Numbered from the stretch's first letter, positions 48,240-57,522 are shown. The stretch is DNA of 64,000 nucleotides from Streptomyces canus (GCF_001514145.1 NZ_KQ948662.1:182124-246123), one strand, 5' to 3'. A program made the numbers and translations. The notes: a model not told the origin generated them from the letters alone.

Positions 48240-49580
48240 ATGTCCCCGCACCTCGACGGCCGACGCCCCGCCAGACGCACCGCAGCGGCGGGGGTACCCC
48301 TCGCCCTCATCGCCGCCCTGATCGCAGCGGGACCGGCCATGGGTGCCCCGTCGGGCGAGGCGCAGGTCGTAAGGACGGCGACGCTCGGCGACATCCCGCT
48401 GGGTGTGTTCAGCAACAGGCTCCTGCCGGGCACGGTGGCCGACGACCGCGGGGTCGACCTCGGCGGCATCGGCAGTGACATCTACCCGGCGGGCCGCAAG
48501 GGCGAGTTCTGGACCGTCACCGACCGCGGACCCAACGGTCAGATCAAGGTGGCCGGCACCAAGCGCCGCACGTTCCCGGTCCCCGGCTTCGACCCGGCGA
48601 TGGTGAAGATCCGCGTCCGCGGCGACACCGTGAAGGTGCTGGACGCGATCCCGGTCACCACCTCCTCCGGCAAGCCCGTCACCGGGCTGCCCGACCAGCA
48701 GGGCCGCGACGAGGCGCCGTACGACTACAACGCGCTCACAGCACTGTCGTACAACCCGAACGGCCTGGACACCGAAGGCATCGTGCGGGCCCCGGACGGG
48801 ACGTTCTGGCTTGTCGACGAGTACGGGCCGAGCCTGGTCCACGTCTCCGCGCGCGGGAAGGTCCTCACGCGTTATGTGCCCAAGGGGCTGAACCTCACCG
48901 GCGCCGGCTACCCGGTGGTGGAGGCGCTGCCCTCCGTCCTGCTGCACCGGAAGATCAACCGGGGCTTCGAGGGGCTCGCCCAACTGCCCGGCGGGGAACT
49001 GGTATTGGCGGTGCAGAGCCCGTTGTCCCTGCCGGACACGAGCGCCGGAGAGTCCTCCAGGACCACCCGGCTGCTGCGTTTCTCGCCGAAGAAGAAGACG
49101 GTCACCGCCGAGTACGCGTACCGCTTCGACCCGGTGAACGTCGTGGACCCGAGCGAGGACGACACCTCCGAGCTCAAGATCTCCTCGGTGGTCGCGGTGG
49201 GCGGTGACCGGCTGCTGGTCGAGGAGCGCACCGACAAGGCCGCACGGCTTCAACTGGTGCGCCTGGACCGGTCCTCGAACATCCTCGGCAGCACCTGGGA
49301 CGACGACACCACGTCTCCGTCACTGGAGCAGCTCGACGATCCGGCGGCCTCGGGCGTGCCCGTACTCGCCAAGAACCTGGTCGTCGGCCTGGGCGCGGTC
49401 GCCGGGGTGCCTGGGAAGATCGAGGGCATCGCACGGGTGGATCACGACACACTCGCCCTGATCAACGACAACGACTTCGGGATGACGGACGGAGCGGGAG
49501 CGTTCGACGCCGACGGCCGACTGGTCGACAGCGGGGTGGAGACGACGGTGTCGTACGTCCGGCTGCCGCACCGCCTCTGA
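48240..49580 (+). CDS. secreted esterase-like protein of phytase family
   Basis: 446 residues, AGGAGG 5 nt upstream of ATG 48240. The N-terminus (basic cluster, then VPLALIAALIAAGPAMGAPSG) is a signal peptide. The mature beta-propeller-like domain matches the esterase-like phytase family: GGIGSDIYPAGRKGEFWTVT, YNPNGLDTEGIVRAPDGTFWL and DEYGP, then FEGLAQLPGGEL, and IARVDHDTLALINDNDFGM with the terminal YVRLPHRL. The family hydrolyses phosphate or ester bonds. The upstream gap from TetR is 138 bp. Secreted role in phosphate acquisition possible. Confidence 0.75.
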   Translation: MSPHLDGRRPARRTAAAGVPLALIAALIAAGPAMGAPSGEAQVVRTATLGDIPLGVFSNRLLPGTVADDRGVDLGGIGSDIYPAGRKGEFWTVTDRGPNGQIKVAGTKRRTFPVPGFDPAMVKIRVRGDTVKVLDAIPVTTSSGKPVTGLPDQQGRDEAPYDYNALTALSYNPNGLDTEGIVRAPDGTFWLVDEYGPSLVHVSARGKVLTRYVPKGLNLTGAGYPVVEALPSVLLHRKINRGFEGLAQLPGGELVLAVQSPLSLPDTSAGESSRTTRLLRFSPKKKTVTAEYAYRFDPVNVVDPSEDDTSELKISSVVAVGGDRLLVEERTDKAARLQLVRLDRSSNILGSTWDDDTTSPSLEQLDDPAASGVPVLAKNLVVGLGAVAGVPGKIEGIARVDHDTLALINDNDFGMTDGAGAFDADGRLVDSGVETTVSYVRLPHRL

Positions 49581-49581
49581 C

Positions 49582-50037
49582 TCACCCGATCAGAGACGGG
49601 AGCAAGGACTCCAGGTCGCTCGGGAACTCGCTGGGTATGTCGGTCGGAAACTGCGACGGGAGCTCACTGGGCAACTCGCTGGGAAGCCGGGTGGGCAGAC
49701 TGAACGACGGCTTGGGAGAACTGCTCGGACTGGTCGCCGGGGCCGGGTCCTTGACCGGCGAGTCGTCGTTCCCCGATGCCATGAAGACCACCACGAGGGC
49801 GACGGCCAAGGCCGCCGCGATCACGGCGAGCAGGGCGAACAGCGGGCTCCGCCGCTTTCTCGGACCGTTCGTCCCAGGGTCGCCGACCGAACCCATCCGC
49901 TGGGTCGACGGCAGACCCCCGTACGGGTTCGGGTCGTTGCGCCCGAAGTCGTCAGGAGGCGGTCCGAAGCCACCGCCCGGAGGCGGTGTGTCACCCGGCG
50001 GTCCGGGCGGCTGGGGCGGTACCGGCGGCATGGCCAT
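49582..50037 (-). CDS. proline-rich membrane-anchored protein with PSEL repeats
   Basis: 151 residues from ATG 50037. The N-terminal third is Pro/Gly-rich and cytoplasmic (PPVPPQPPGPPGDTPPPGGG...), then a basic stop (RKRRS), one helix (LFALLAVIAAALAVALVVVF) and an extracytoplasmic part with Thr/Ser/Pro and a tail of tandem PSEL/PSEF/PTDI tetrapeptides. Family unknown. The design (single-pass, extended tail) suggests surface exposure. It ends 1 bp from the convergent phytase-like gene. Located after the xylA terminator. Confidence 0.55.
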   Translation of the reverse strand: MAMPPVPPQPPGPPGDTPPPGGGFGPPPDDFGRNDPNPYGGLPSTQRMGSVGDPGTNGPRKRRSPLFALLAVIAAALAVALVVVFMASGNDDSPVKDPAPATSPSSSPKPSFSLPTRLPSELPSELPSQFPTDIPSEFPSDLESLLPSLIG

Positions 50038-50159
50038 ACCGTCCAGAGTCGCCTCGAACCGGTCATGGGGCGACCCCCGCGCGGCAGTTGATACGCCCCC
50101 ATGCCGTGGATCGCATGATTCCGGCACATTCCCCGCGAGGGTCGCTGCAAGTCCGCACA

Positions 50160-50205
50160 CGCGTGTGCCGTCGGCGGAGGCCACTCACGGCCGACAGCAC
50201 ACGCG
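50160..50205 (-). terminator. xylA terminator, 16-bp stem
   Basis: CGCGTGTGCCGTCGGC (50160-50175) pairs with 50190-50205 with one mismatch across a 14-nt loop, starting 12 nt after the xylA stop in its reading direction. A strong stem with no T-run. Confidence 0.8.
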
Positions 50206-50217
50206 CGTGGGGCTCAT

Positions 50218-51384
50218 TCAGCCGCGCGCACCCAGCAGGTGGTCCATGGCGAGCTGGTCGAGCTGCTCGAAGGCCATGCCGCGCGCGGCGGCCGCTTCCA
50301 CGTCGAATTCCTCGAAGGCACTGCGGTCCGCGAGCAGCGACTTCAGGCCGTCCGCCGCCGTCTGCTGCGCCAGCTCGTCCAGACGCGAGGCACGCAGCGC
50401 TTCCTGGACCTGCGGGTCGGCACGGAAGGCGGCTGCGCGCTCCTTGAGGATGAGGTAGTTGCGCATGCAGCCCGCGGCCGACGCCCACACACCGTCGAGG
50501 TCCTCGGTGCGCGGCGGCTTGAAGTCGAAGTGCTTGGGGCCGGCGTAACCGGCGCTCTCCAGGAGGTCGACGAGCCAGAAGGCGGCCCGCAGGTCGCCGG
50601 CGCCGAAGCGGAGGTCCTGGTCGTACTTGATGCCGGACTGGCCGTTGAGGTCGATGTGGAAGAGCTTGCCCGCCCACAGGGCCTGCGCGATGCCGTGCGG
50701 GAAGTTCAGCCCGGCCATCTGCTCGTGGCCGACCTCGGGGTTCACGCCGTACAGCTCGGGGCGCTCCAGTCGCTCGATGAACGCCAGGGCGTGGCCGACG
50801 GTGGGCAGCAGGATGTCGCCGCGCGGCTCGTTCGGCTTGGGCTCGATGGCGAAGCGCAGGTCGTAGCCCTGCTCGGTGACGTACTCGCCCAGGAGGTCGA
50901 AGGCCTCCTTCATGCGGTCCAGCGCGACGCGTACGTCCTTGGCCCCGCCGGACTCGGCGCCCTCGCGGCCGCCCCAGGCGACGTAGGTCTCGGCGCCGAG
51001 CTCGACCGCCAGGTCGATGTTGCGGATCGTCTTGCGCAGCGCGTAACGGCGCACGTCGCGGTCGTTCGCGGTGAACGCGCCGTCCTTGAAGACGGGGTGC
51101 GTGAAGAGGTTGGTGGTCGCCATCGGCACCTTCATGCCGGTCGCGTCCAGGGCCTCACGGAAGCGCTTGATGTGACCCTCGCGCGCGCTGTCGGACGCTC
51201 CGAAGGGGATCAGGTCGTCGTCGTGGAAGGTCACGCCGTGGGCGCCGAGCTCGGCCAGGCGCTGCACCGTCTCGACCGGGTCGAGGGCGCGGCGGGTGGC
51301 GTCGCCGAACGGGTCCCTTCCCTGCCAGCCGACGGTCCACAGGCCGAAGGTGAACCTGTCCTCGGGGGTGGGCTGGTAGTTCAT
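50218..51384 (-). CDS. xylA: xylose isomerase
   Basis: 388 residues, the usual Streptomyces length. Opens MNYQPTPEDRFTFGLW; motif VTFHDDDLIPFG contains the catalytic His, VAWGGREG, then AIEPKPNEPRGD (metal-binding Glu), VGHEQMAGLNF and FHIDLNGQSG (metal Asp/His), all as in the class I xylose isomerases. Converts D-xylose to D-xylulose using Mg or Mn. Divergent from xylB with xylR beyond, forming the xylose catabolism locus; two tandem dyads lie between. Confidence 0.95.
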   Translation of the reverse strand: MNYQPTPEDRFTFGLWTVGWQGRDPFGDATRRALDPVETVQRLAELGAHGVTFHDDDLIPFGASDSAREGHIKRFREALDATGMKVPMATTNLFTHPVFKDGAFTANDRDVRRYALRKTIRNIDLAVELGAETYVAWGGREGAESGGAKDVRVALDRMKEAFDLLGEYVTEQGYDLRFAIEPKPNEPRGDILLPTVGHALAFIERLERPELYGVNPEVGHEQMAGLNFPHGIAQALWAGKLFHIDLNGQSGIKYDQDLRFGAGDLRAAFWLVDLLESAGYAGPKHFDFKPPRTEDLDGVWASAAGCMRNYLILKERAAAFRADPQVQEALRASRLDELAQQTAADGLKSLLADRSAFEEFDVEAAAARGMAFEQLDQLAMDHLLGARG

Positions 51385-51448
51385 GACGCGGCTCCTTGCT
51401 GCTGTGGACTATTTCGTCATGGCGGTTTACAAATTAGTATGCACACAC

Positions 51449-51485
51449 GTCTCTGGGAAGAGACAAGGTGTCTCCGGGTGGAGAC
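51449..51485. promoter_or_regulatory. tandem dyads in the xylA-xylB intergenic region
   Basis: GTCTC-N6-GAGAC (51449-51464) and GTCTCC-N4-GGAGAC (51470-51485): two 16-bp dyads whose centres are 21 bp apart, two DNA turns, between the divergent xyl promoters. Likely XylR (ROK) operators. Confidence 0.6.
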
Positions 51486-51545
51486 ATGAGCCATATCAGG
51501 GTCACGAGCCGCATCACGGTCAAGAGCCGCAAAAGGGAGAACCCG

Positions 51546-52991
51546 ATGTCAGCAGCCGAGGGTCCGCTCGTCGTCGGCGTGGACACGTCCACCCAGTCCA
51601 CCAAGGCGCTGGTGGTCGACGCGGCCACCGGCCGGGTCGTCGCGCGGGGCCAGGCGCCGCACACCGTGTCCTCCGGGGCCGGCCGGGAGAGCGACCCCCG
51701 TCAGTGGTGGGACGCGCTGTCCGAGGCGCTGCGCCAGTGCGGGGACGCGGCCCGCGAGGCCGCCGCGGTGTCGATCGGGGGACAGCAGCACGGCCTCGTC
51801 ACACTCGACGCCCAGGGCGAGCCGGTGCGCCCGGCCCTCCTGTGGAACGACGTGCGCTCAGCGCCCCAGGCTCGGCGTCTCATCGAGGAGCTGGGCGGCC
51901 CGAAGGCCTGGGCGGAGCGGACCGGCAGCGTGCCGGGCGCTTCCTTCACCGTCACGAAGTGGGCCTGGCTCGCCGAGCACGAGCCGGAGGCCCTGCGCGC
52001 CACGAAGGCCGTGCGTCTTCCGCACGACTACCTCACCGAGCGCCTCACCGGCGAGGGCACGACGGACCGGGGCGACGCCTCCGGCACCGGCTGGTGGGCA
52101 TCGGCGACGGAGTCGTACGACGACGAGATCCTCGCGCGCGTGGGCCTCGACCCGGCTCTGCTCCCCCGCGTGGTCCGGCCCGGCGAGGTGGCCGGCACCG
52201 TGCGCGACGGCCATGACCTGCCGTTCTCCAAGGGCACTCTGGTCGCCCCCGGCACCGGCGACAACGCCGCGGCCGCGCTCGGCCTCGGGCTGCGCCCCGG
52301 CACGCCGGTGATGAGCCTGGGCACCTCGGGCACGGTGTACGCCGTCTCCAAGCACCGCCCCACCGACCCGACCGGCACCGTGGCGGGCTTCGCCGACGCC
52401 CACGGAGACTGGCTGCCGCTGGCCTGCACCCTGAACTGCACGCTCGCCGTGGACCGCGTCGCGGCGCTGCTGGGCCTGGACCGCGAGGCCGTCGAGCCGG
52501 TCTCGGGGGTCACCCTGCTGCCCTACCTGGACGGCGAGCGGACCCCGAACCTGCCGAACGCCTCCGGGGTACTGCACGGCCTTCGCCACGACACCACCGG
52601 CGGCCAGCTCCTCCAGGCGGCCTACGACGGCGCCGTACAGGCACTGCTCGGAGCGCTGGACCTGGTGCTCGACCAGGACGCGGATCGTTCGACGCCGCTG
52701 CTGCTCATCGGCGGCGGCGCGCAGGGCACCGCCTGGCAGCAGACCGTACGGCGGCTCTCGGGGCGTCCCGTCCAGGTGCCCGAGGCCAAGGAGCTGGTCG
52801 CGCTCGGCGCCGCGGCGCAGGCTGCCGGACTGCTCACCGGCGAGGACCCGGGCGCGGTCGCCCGGCGCTGGAACACGGCCGCCGGACCGGTACTGGCGGC
52901 CGTGGAGCGGGACGACGAGACGCTGGCCAGGATCGCCGGGGTACTCTCCGACGCGGCGCCGCTGCTGGAGCGGGGGACCTCTGAGGGGTGA
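51546..52991 (+). CDS. xylB: xylulokinase
   Basis: 481 residues; GGGAG before ATG 51546. FGGY kinase fold: VVGVDTSTQSTKALVVD (phosphate 1 and hinge), SIGGQQHGLV, ALLWNDVRS, APGTGDNAAAALGLG and the C-terminal IGGGAQGTAWQQ. Phosphorylates D-xylulose to xylulose-5-phosphate, feeding the pentose phosphate pathway. 7 nt before xylR, so cotranscribed. Divergent from xylA. Confidence 0.93.
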   Translation: MSAAEGPLVVGVDTSTQSTKALVVDAATGRVVARGQAPHTVSSGAGRESDPRQWWDALSEALRQCGDAAREAAAVSIGGQQHGLVTLDAQGEPVRPALLWNDVRSAPQARRLIEELGGPKAWAERTGSVPGASFTVTKWAWLAEHEPEALRATKAVRLPHDYLTERLTGEGTTDRGDASGTGWWASATESYDDEILARVGLDPALLPRVVRPGEVAGTVRDGHDLPFSKGTLVAPGTGDNAAAALGLGLRPGTPVMSLGTSGTVYAVSKHRPTDPTGTVAGFADAHGDWLPLACTLNCTLAVDRVAALLGLDREAVEPVSGVTLLPYLDGERTPNLPNASGVLHGLRHDTTGGQLLQAAYDGAVQALLGALDLVLDQDADRSTPLLLIGGGAQGTAWQQTVRRLSGRPVQVPEAKELVALGAAAQAAGLLTGEDPGAVARRWNTAAGPVLAAVERDDETLARIAGVLSDAAPLLERGTSEG

Positions 52992-52998
52992 GGGAGGC

Positions 52999-54207
52999 AT
53001 GACGGCACCGGTGCACGACGCCCACCCGGCGGGTCCGGGGCGTGGCCTGCCCGACACCCAGCAGGGCATGCGCCGCCGCAACCTGGCCCGGGTCATGCAC
53101 ACCGTGAGCGCCGAGGGACCGCTGTCGCGTGCCGCGGTCGCCTCGCGCATCGGGCTGACCAGGGCCGCGGTGTCGACCCTCGTCGACGAGCTCATACGCT
53201 CGGGGCTGCTCGAGGAGCTGGGCCCCGAGCGTCCCGGCCGGGTCGGCAGGCCGGGCTCCGCGCTCGCCGTCAGCGGGCAGGGGCCGGCCGGGATAGGCGC
53301 CGAAATCGGCGTGGACCACCTCGCGGTCTGCGCGGTCGATCTGCGCGGACAGGTGCGCTCACGAGTGGTGCGGTACGCCGCGAACCGGGGCCGCTCCCCC
53401 GAGCCGGTGATCGCGGAACTCACCTCCCTGGTACACCAGGTGGTGGCCGAGGCGGAGGCCGAGGGCCTGTGGCCAGCGGGCCTGGCGGTGGCGGTGCCCG
53501 GTCTGGTGGCGCGTGACGCCCGGACCGTCGTCCGGGCCCCGAACCTCGAGTGGCACGACACGGACCTGGGCACCCTGCTGCCCGAGGACTTCCGGCTGAC
53601 CGTGGGCAACGAAGCCAACTTCGGCGCACTGGCCGAACTCTGGCTCGGCGACAGCACCCCCCACGACTTCCTGCACGTCTCGGCGGAGATCGGTATCGGC
53701 GCGGCGCTCGTGGTGGACGGGCAGTTGCTGCGCGGCACCCGCGGATTCGCGGGCGAGCTGGGGCATGTGCCGGTCCACCCCGACGGCCCCAGGTGCGCCT
53801 GCGGCGGGCGCGGCTGCCTGGAGCAGTACGCCGGGGAGGAGGCGGTGTTGCGGACGGCCGGCCTGGAGCCGGGCGAGGACCGCGTCGGACTCCTCGCGCA
53901 GCATGCCGCGGACGGCGACGAGGACGTACGGGGTGCCCTGCGCGAGGCCGGCGAGGCGCTCGGCATCGCGCTGACCGGGGCGGTCAATCTGCTGGACCCC
54001 GAAGCCGTGGTGCTCGGCGGCGCGCTGGCCGGGCTCGCGCCCTGGCTGCTGCCCTCGCTGCGGGACGAGCTGGCCCGGCGCACCGCGGGTCCGGCCTGTC
54101 CGGTGTCCGTGTCCCGCCTGGGTTCGGAGGGTCCGCTGCTGGGGGCCGCGCACTCGGTGGTGCGGGCCGTGCTGGACGACCCGGCGGTTGTGGGCGAACG
54201 GGCCTGA
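52999..54207 (+). CDS. xylR: XylR, ROK-family transcriptional repressor
   Basis: 402 residues. A wHTH at the N-terminus (AAVASRIGLTRAAVSTLVDE) joined to a ROK sugar-kinase-like domain with GIGAEIGVDHLAV, ISAEIGIGAALVVDG-type loop (VSAEIGIGAALV), GELGHVPVHPDGPRC and the zinc motif C-x-C-GGRGCLE. Such XylR proteins bind xylose (or a related sugar) and release the operator. Follows xylB by 7 nt (GGGAGG overlapping). Expected to act on the GTCTC dyads at 51449-51485. Confidence 0.88.
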   Translation: MTAPVHDAHPAGPGRGLPDTQQGMRRRNLARVMHTVSAEGPLSRAAVASRIGLTRAAVSTLVDELIRSGLLEELGPERPGRVGRPGSALAVSGQGPAGIGAEIGVDHLAVCAVDLRGQVRSRVVRYAANRGRSPEPVIAELTSLVHQVVAEAEAEGLWPAGLAVAVPGLVARDARTVVRAPNLEWHDTDLGTLLPEDFRLTVGNEANFGALAELWLGDSTPHDFLHVSAEIGIGAALVVDGQLLRGTRGFAGELGHVPVHPDGPRCACGGRGCLEQYAGEEAVLRTAGLEPGEDRVGLLAQHAADGDEDVRGALREAGEALGIALTGAVNLLDPEAVVLGGALAGLAPWLLPSLRDELARRTAGPACPVSVSRLGSEGPLLGAAHSVVRAVLDDPAVVGERA

Positions 54208-54240
54208 GCCGCGGCGACCTCACCCCATCGGGTGAGGAAG

Positions 54241-54267
54241 TTGTCCACAACCCCAAGGTTGTCCACC
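54241..54267 (+). promoter_or_regulatory. two DnaA-box-like sequences
   Basis: TTGTCCACA (54241-54249) equals the Streptomyces DnaA box consensus; TTGTCCACC (54259-54267) differs at one base. 18 bp apart, same direction, between xylR and the formamidase gene. No dnaA or oriC genes nearby, so this is a pair of isolated boxes. Confidence 0.4.
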
Positions 54268-54470
54268 GAAACACCAAGCGCTCTACTGCCCGACCGGCAG
54301 CCGCCGTACCGTGATTCAGGCGAGGCACCCAACGGCCTCGAACGGCGGGAACCGGGGGGTGACGTAGGCATCGTGGCGCTGATCATGCTGATACGGCGGC
54401 CTCCGGAAAGCATGGCCGACACCGCCTGTGACCACCTCGCCGAACCCGTACGAATCGGAGCTGTACAGCG

Positions 54471-55484
54471 ATGAGCGACCCCATGATCCTGACCGTACGG
54501 CCAGAACCCGGCGAGTACGCCTGGACGTTCGGCGGCGCACCGCCCGTGGCCCGCATCGCGCCCGGCACAGTCCTCGACCTGCACACGGAGGACTGCTTCG
54601 CGGGGCGGGTGCGGTCCGAGAAGGACCTGGTGTCCGAGGTGTGCGAGTTCCCCTTCCTGAATCCGCAGACCGGTCCCTTCCACATCGAGGGAGCGGAACC
54701 GGGTGACACGGTCGCCGTGCACTTCGTGTCGATCGAACCGGCCCGGGACTGGGCCGCGTCGACCACAGTTCCCCTGTTCGGCGCGCTCACCTCGACGCAC
54801 ACCACCGCCACGTTGCAGCCCCCGCTGCCGGAGACCGTGTGGATCTGGCAGTTGGACCGGAGTCGGCGCACGGCACTGTTCCGGGCGCGCGACAGCGACA
54901 TCGAGATCGAACTGCCCATGGACCCGATGCACGGCACCGTGGGGGTGGCTCCCGCCAATCTGGAGGTGCGTTCGGCACTGGTGCCCGACGCGCACGGCGG
55001 GAACATGGACACACCGGAGATGCGGGCGGGTGTCACCTGTTACCTCGGCGTCAATGTGGAGGGCGCCCTGCTCAGCCTCGGCGACGGACACGCCCGCCAG
55101 GGCGAGGGAGAGACCTGCGGGGTCGCCGTCGAGTGCGCGATGAACACGGTGGTCATCGTCGAGCTGCTCAAGGGCCTTGCCACACCCTGGCCGCGCATCG
55201 AGTCGGACACCCACATCATCTCGACCGGTTCGGCACGCCCGCTGGAGGACGCGTTCCGGATATCCCAGCTCGACCTCGTGCGGTGGCTGGTGCGCGACTA
55301 CGGGTTCAGCGAACTGGACGCGTACCAGTTCGCCACCCAGGCGGTGGAGTCGCCGTTGGCCAACGTGTGCGACACCAACTACACCTGCGTGGCGAAGATC
55401 CGCAAGGAATGGCTGCCGGCACGCGAGACTCACCGCGGAGTACACGACCGGCTCCGTGAGACCGCGGTGGCCCTGCTTGGCTGA
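54471..55484 (+). CDS. acetamidase/formamidase family protein
   Basis: 337 residues. Opening region with PEPGEYAWTFGG, then EVCEFPFLNPQTGPFHIEGA, DTVAVHFVSIEP, PMHGTVGVAP, YLGVNVEGALLSLGDGHARQGEGE and LLKGLATPWPRIESDTHI, the characteristic blocks of FmdA/AmdA amidases. Hydrolyses formamide or short amides to ammonia. 28 nt upstream of the secreted amidase gene; probably cotranscribed. A 263-bp gap with two DnaA-like boxes lies before it. Confidence 0.85.
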   Translation: MSDPMILTVRPEPGEYAWTFGGAPPVARIAPGTVLDLHTEDCFAGRVRSEKDLVSEVCEFPFLNPQTGPFHIEGAEPGDTVAVHFVSIEPARDWAASTTVPLFGALTSTHTTATLQPPLPETVWIWQLDRSRRTALFRARDSDIEIELPMDPMHGTVGVAPANLEVRSALVPDAHGGNMDTPEMRAGVTCYLGVNVEGALLSLGDGHARQGEGETCGVAVECAMNTVVIVELLKGLATPWPRIESDTHIISTGSARPLEDAFRISQLDLVRWLVRDYGFSELDAYQFATQAVESPLANVCDTNYTCVAKIRKEWLPARETHRGVHDRLRETAVALLG

Positions 55485-55512
55485 ACACCGCTGAGACGAA
55501 AGGCACTGATTC

Positions 55513-56112
55513 ATGGAACGCGCCAGACCGCTGCTCGGCAGACGGCGGTTGCTGAAGGGGGCCGTCCTGGCCGCCACACCGTACGCGCTGCTTCCCGAAG
55601 CCCAGGCCGGAGCGGCCCCGCAACCCGTCGACCACCCGTTCGCCGAGTGGCAGCCGGCCACCCCGTCCAACTTCACGGCGGCGGAGCGCCCCTGGTCCCA
55701 CCAGGTGGACCGGGTGATCATCCACGTCACACAGACCGCCTACACCGGCACCCTGGCCATCTTCCAGAACCCGGCGAAGAAGGTGTCCGCGCACTACGTC
55801 GTGCGATCGGCCGACGGGCACATCGCGCAGTGCGTGCGGGAGGCGGACATCGCCTGGCATGCCGGGAACTGGGACGACAACACCAGCAGCATCGGCATCG
55901 AGCACGAGGGATGGGTGGACAAGCCCGCCTACTTCACCGAGGCCCTCTACCAGCAGTCCGCGAAACTCACGGCGGGGATCTGCGAGAGATACGGCATCCC
56001 CAGGGACCGCGCGCACATCATCGGGCACTACGAGGTGCCGGGCACCGACCACAGCGACCCGGGGGTGTACTGGGACTGGCAGCGCTACTTGCGCATGGTC
56101 GAAGCCGTGTGA
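55513..56112 (+). CDS. secreted N-acetylmuramoyl-L-alanine amidase
   Basis: 199 residues. Tat-like signal (GRRRLLKGAVLAATPYALL). Amidase_2/PGRP fold: VIIHVTQTA (His), YVVRSADGHIAQCVREADIAWHAGNW (Tyr, His), SIGIEHEGW and IIGHYEVPGTDHSDPG (His and Asp/Lys region), carrying the zinc ligands. Cleaves peptidoglycan between MurNAc and L-Ala. 28 nt after the formamidase gene. Likely acts on cell wall outside the membrane. Confidence 0.88.
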   Translation: MERARPLLGRRRLLKGAVLAATPYALLPEAQAGAAPQPVDHPFAEWQPATPSNFTAAERPWSHQVDRVIIHVTQTAYTGTLAIFQNPAKKVSAHYVVRSADGHIAQCVREADIAWHAGNWDDNTSSIGIEHEGWVDKPAYFTEALYQQSAKLTAGICERYGIPRDRAHIIGHYEVPGTDHSDPGVYWDWQRYLRMVEAV

Positions 56113-56209
56113 GCCGCGCATCGTTCGGGTGAGGCCGGTCGAGGAGGTTGTTTGCGCGCGCACCCGGAGTGACGATGGGCGCAGCCGCATCGCTTTCCGG
56201 GAGGCCGAG

Positions 56210-57490
56210 TTGACCGATCCATGGGTGGCCCTGGAACCGGGGGCCGACCCTGCCGAGCACGTCCGGCTGCTGCGGCGCGCACACGAGACGTTCACCGAGG
56301 CGGGCACGGTGCAGCGGCCGGTGCGCCCGGTGGTGGCCGAGTCGTGGCGGCGTTCCGCGCGGGCCGGTGTCGGGCCCGACGGAACCGCGAGCGTCGAACT
56401 GAGCGACGGGGACCTCGGCTCGTATCGGGCCGAGCACCCGCTGGCGCGGGTCATGCCGCTGTTCCGTGAGCTGATGGGGACCTTCGCCTCCGACGGGGAG
56501 CACCTGCTCGCGGTGTGCGACGAGCACGGAAGGCTGCTCTGGGTCGAGGGTCACACGAGGACCCGGCGGCAGGCGGAGTGGATGAACTTCGTGCCGGGCG
56601 CGCGGTGGGCGGAGACCGCTGTCGGGACGAACGCGCCGGGTACCGCGGTCGCGGTGGACCGGCCGGTGCAGGTGTTCGCGGCGGAGCACTTCATCCGCCG
56701 GGTGCAGCCGTGGACCTGCGCGGCGGCGCCGGTGCACGATCCGCGGACCGGGCGGGTACTGGGGGCCGTGGACATCACCGGCGGGGACGGGCTCGCACAT
56801 CCGCACAGCCTGGGCTTCGTCCAGGCGGTCGCGCGGGCCGCCGAGTCGCAGCTGGCGCTGCTCCTCCCGCAGCAGCCCGCCACCGACACGTCCGAGCTGA
56901 GCGCACTGGGCCGGGACGAGGCGCTGCTGGTCGGCGCCGGCCGCAGGGTCAGGCTCAGCCGCCGGCACAGCGAGATCCTGGTGCTGCTGTCCCGGCACCC
57001 GGAGGGTCTGACCGGGGACGAGCTGCTGTGCGCGCTGTACGAGGACGAGTCGGTGACACCGGTGACGCTGCGGGCCGAACTGGCGCGGCTGCGCAGGGTG
57101 CTGGGTCCGGGGCTGCTGTCGTCGCGGCCGTACCGGCTGACCGTGCAGGTCGAGTCGGACGTGGCCGTCGTGGAGCGGCGGCTGGAGAGCGGGGCGGTCA
57201 CCGCGGCGGCACGGGGATACACCGGTCCGCTGCTGCCGGCCTCGCAGGCACCGGCGGTGGTCAGGCTCAGGCGCCGGATCGCCGACGGGCTGCGGACGGC
57301 GCTGGTCGCCGGCCACGACCCGGACCTGCTGGCGGACTGGGCACATGCGCCCTGGGGCGAGGACGACGTCGACGTGTGGCGGGCTCTCGTCGCCGTGCGG
57401 CCCACGGCGAGCGTCCGGGCCCGACTGGCCGCGCTGGAGTCCGAGCTGGCCGCGCCGACGGCAACGTGGTTGCAACGTCCGCGCTCCTAG
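56210..57490 (+). CDS. GAF-domain regulator upstream of aldehyde dehydrogenase
   Basis: 426 residues from TTG 56210, which follows GGGAGG at proper spacing; longer frames run into the amidase gene. A signal-sensing helical/GAF region (about 20-230) is followed by a helix-turn-helix-like block with RRHSEILVLLSRHPEGLTGDELL and a C-terminal domain with LARLRRVLGPGLLSSRPYRL. Resembles regulators of alcohol/aldehyde dehydrogenase genes (acetoin or ExaC loci). 55 nt upstream of the aldehyde dehydrogenase in the same direction, which suggests control of it. The stretch between holds a hairpin. Confidence 0.7.
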   Translation: MTDPWVALEPGADPAEHVRLLRRAHETFTEAGTVQRPVRPVVAESWRRSARAGVGPDGTASVELSDGDLGSYRAEHPLARVMPLFRELMGTFASDGEHLLAVCDEHGRLLWVEGHTRTRRQAEWMNFVPGARWAETAVGTNAPGTAVAVDRPVQVFAAEHFIRRVQPWTCAAAPVHDPRTGRVLGAVDITGGDGLAHPHSLGFVQAVARAAESQLALLLPQQPATDTSELSALGRDEALLVGAGRRVRLSRRHSEILVLLSRHPEGLTGDELLCALYEDESVTPVTLRAELARLRRVLGPGLLSSRPYRLTVQVESDVAVVERRLESGAVTAAARGYTGPLLPASQAPAVVRLRRRIADGLRTALVAGHDPDLLADWAHAPWGEDDVDVWRALVAVRPTASVRARLAALESELAAPTATWLQRPRS

Positions 57491-57502
57491 CCTCACGCCA
57501 GA

Positions 57503-57522
57503 GCTGCCCAACGGCGGGCAGC
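57503..57522 (+). promoter_or_regulatory. hairpin GCTGCCC-N6-GGGCAGC
   Basis: A perfect 7-bp stem with 6-nt loop between the regulator and aldehyde dehydrogenase genes. It may be an operator, an attenuator or a weak terminator; position near the start of the next gene fits control of that gene. Confidence 0.4.

Noticed and set aside
51858..55730. 1290-codon open frame on the minus strand
   Set aside because: Antisense to xylB, xylR and the formamidase gene; repetitive Arg/Ser/Pro composition and no family match.
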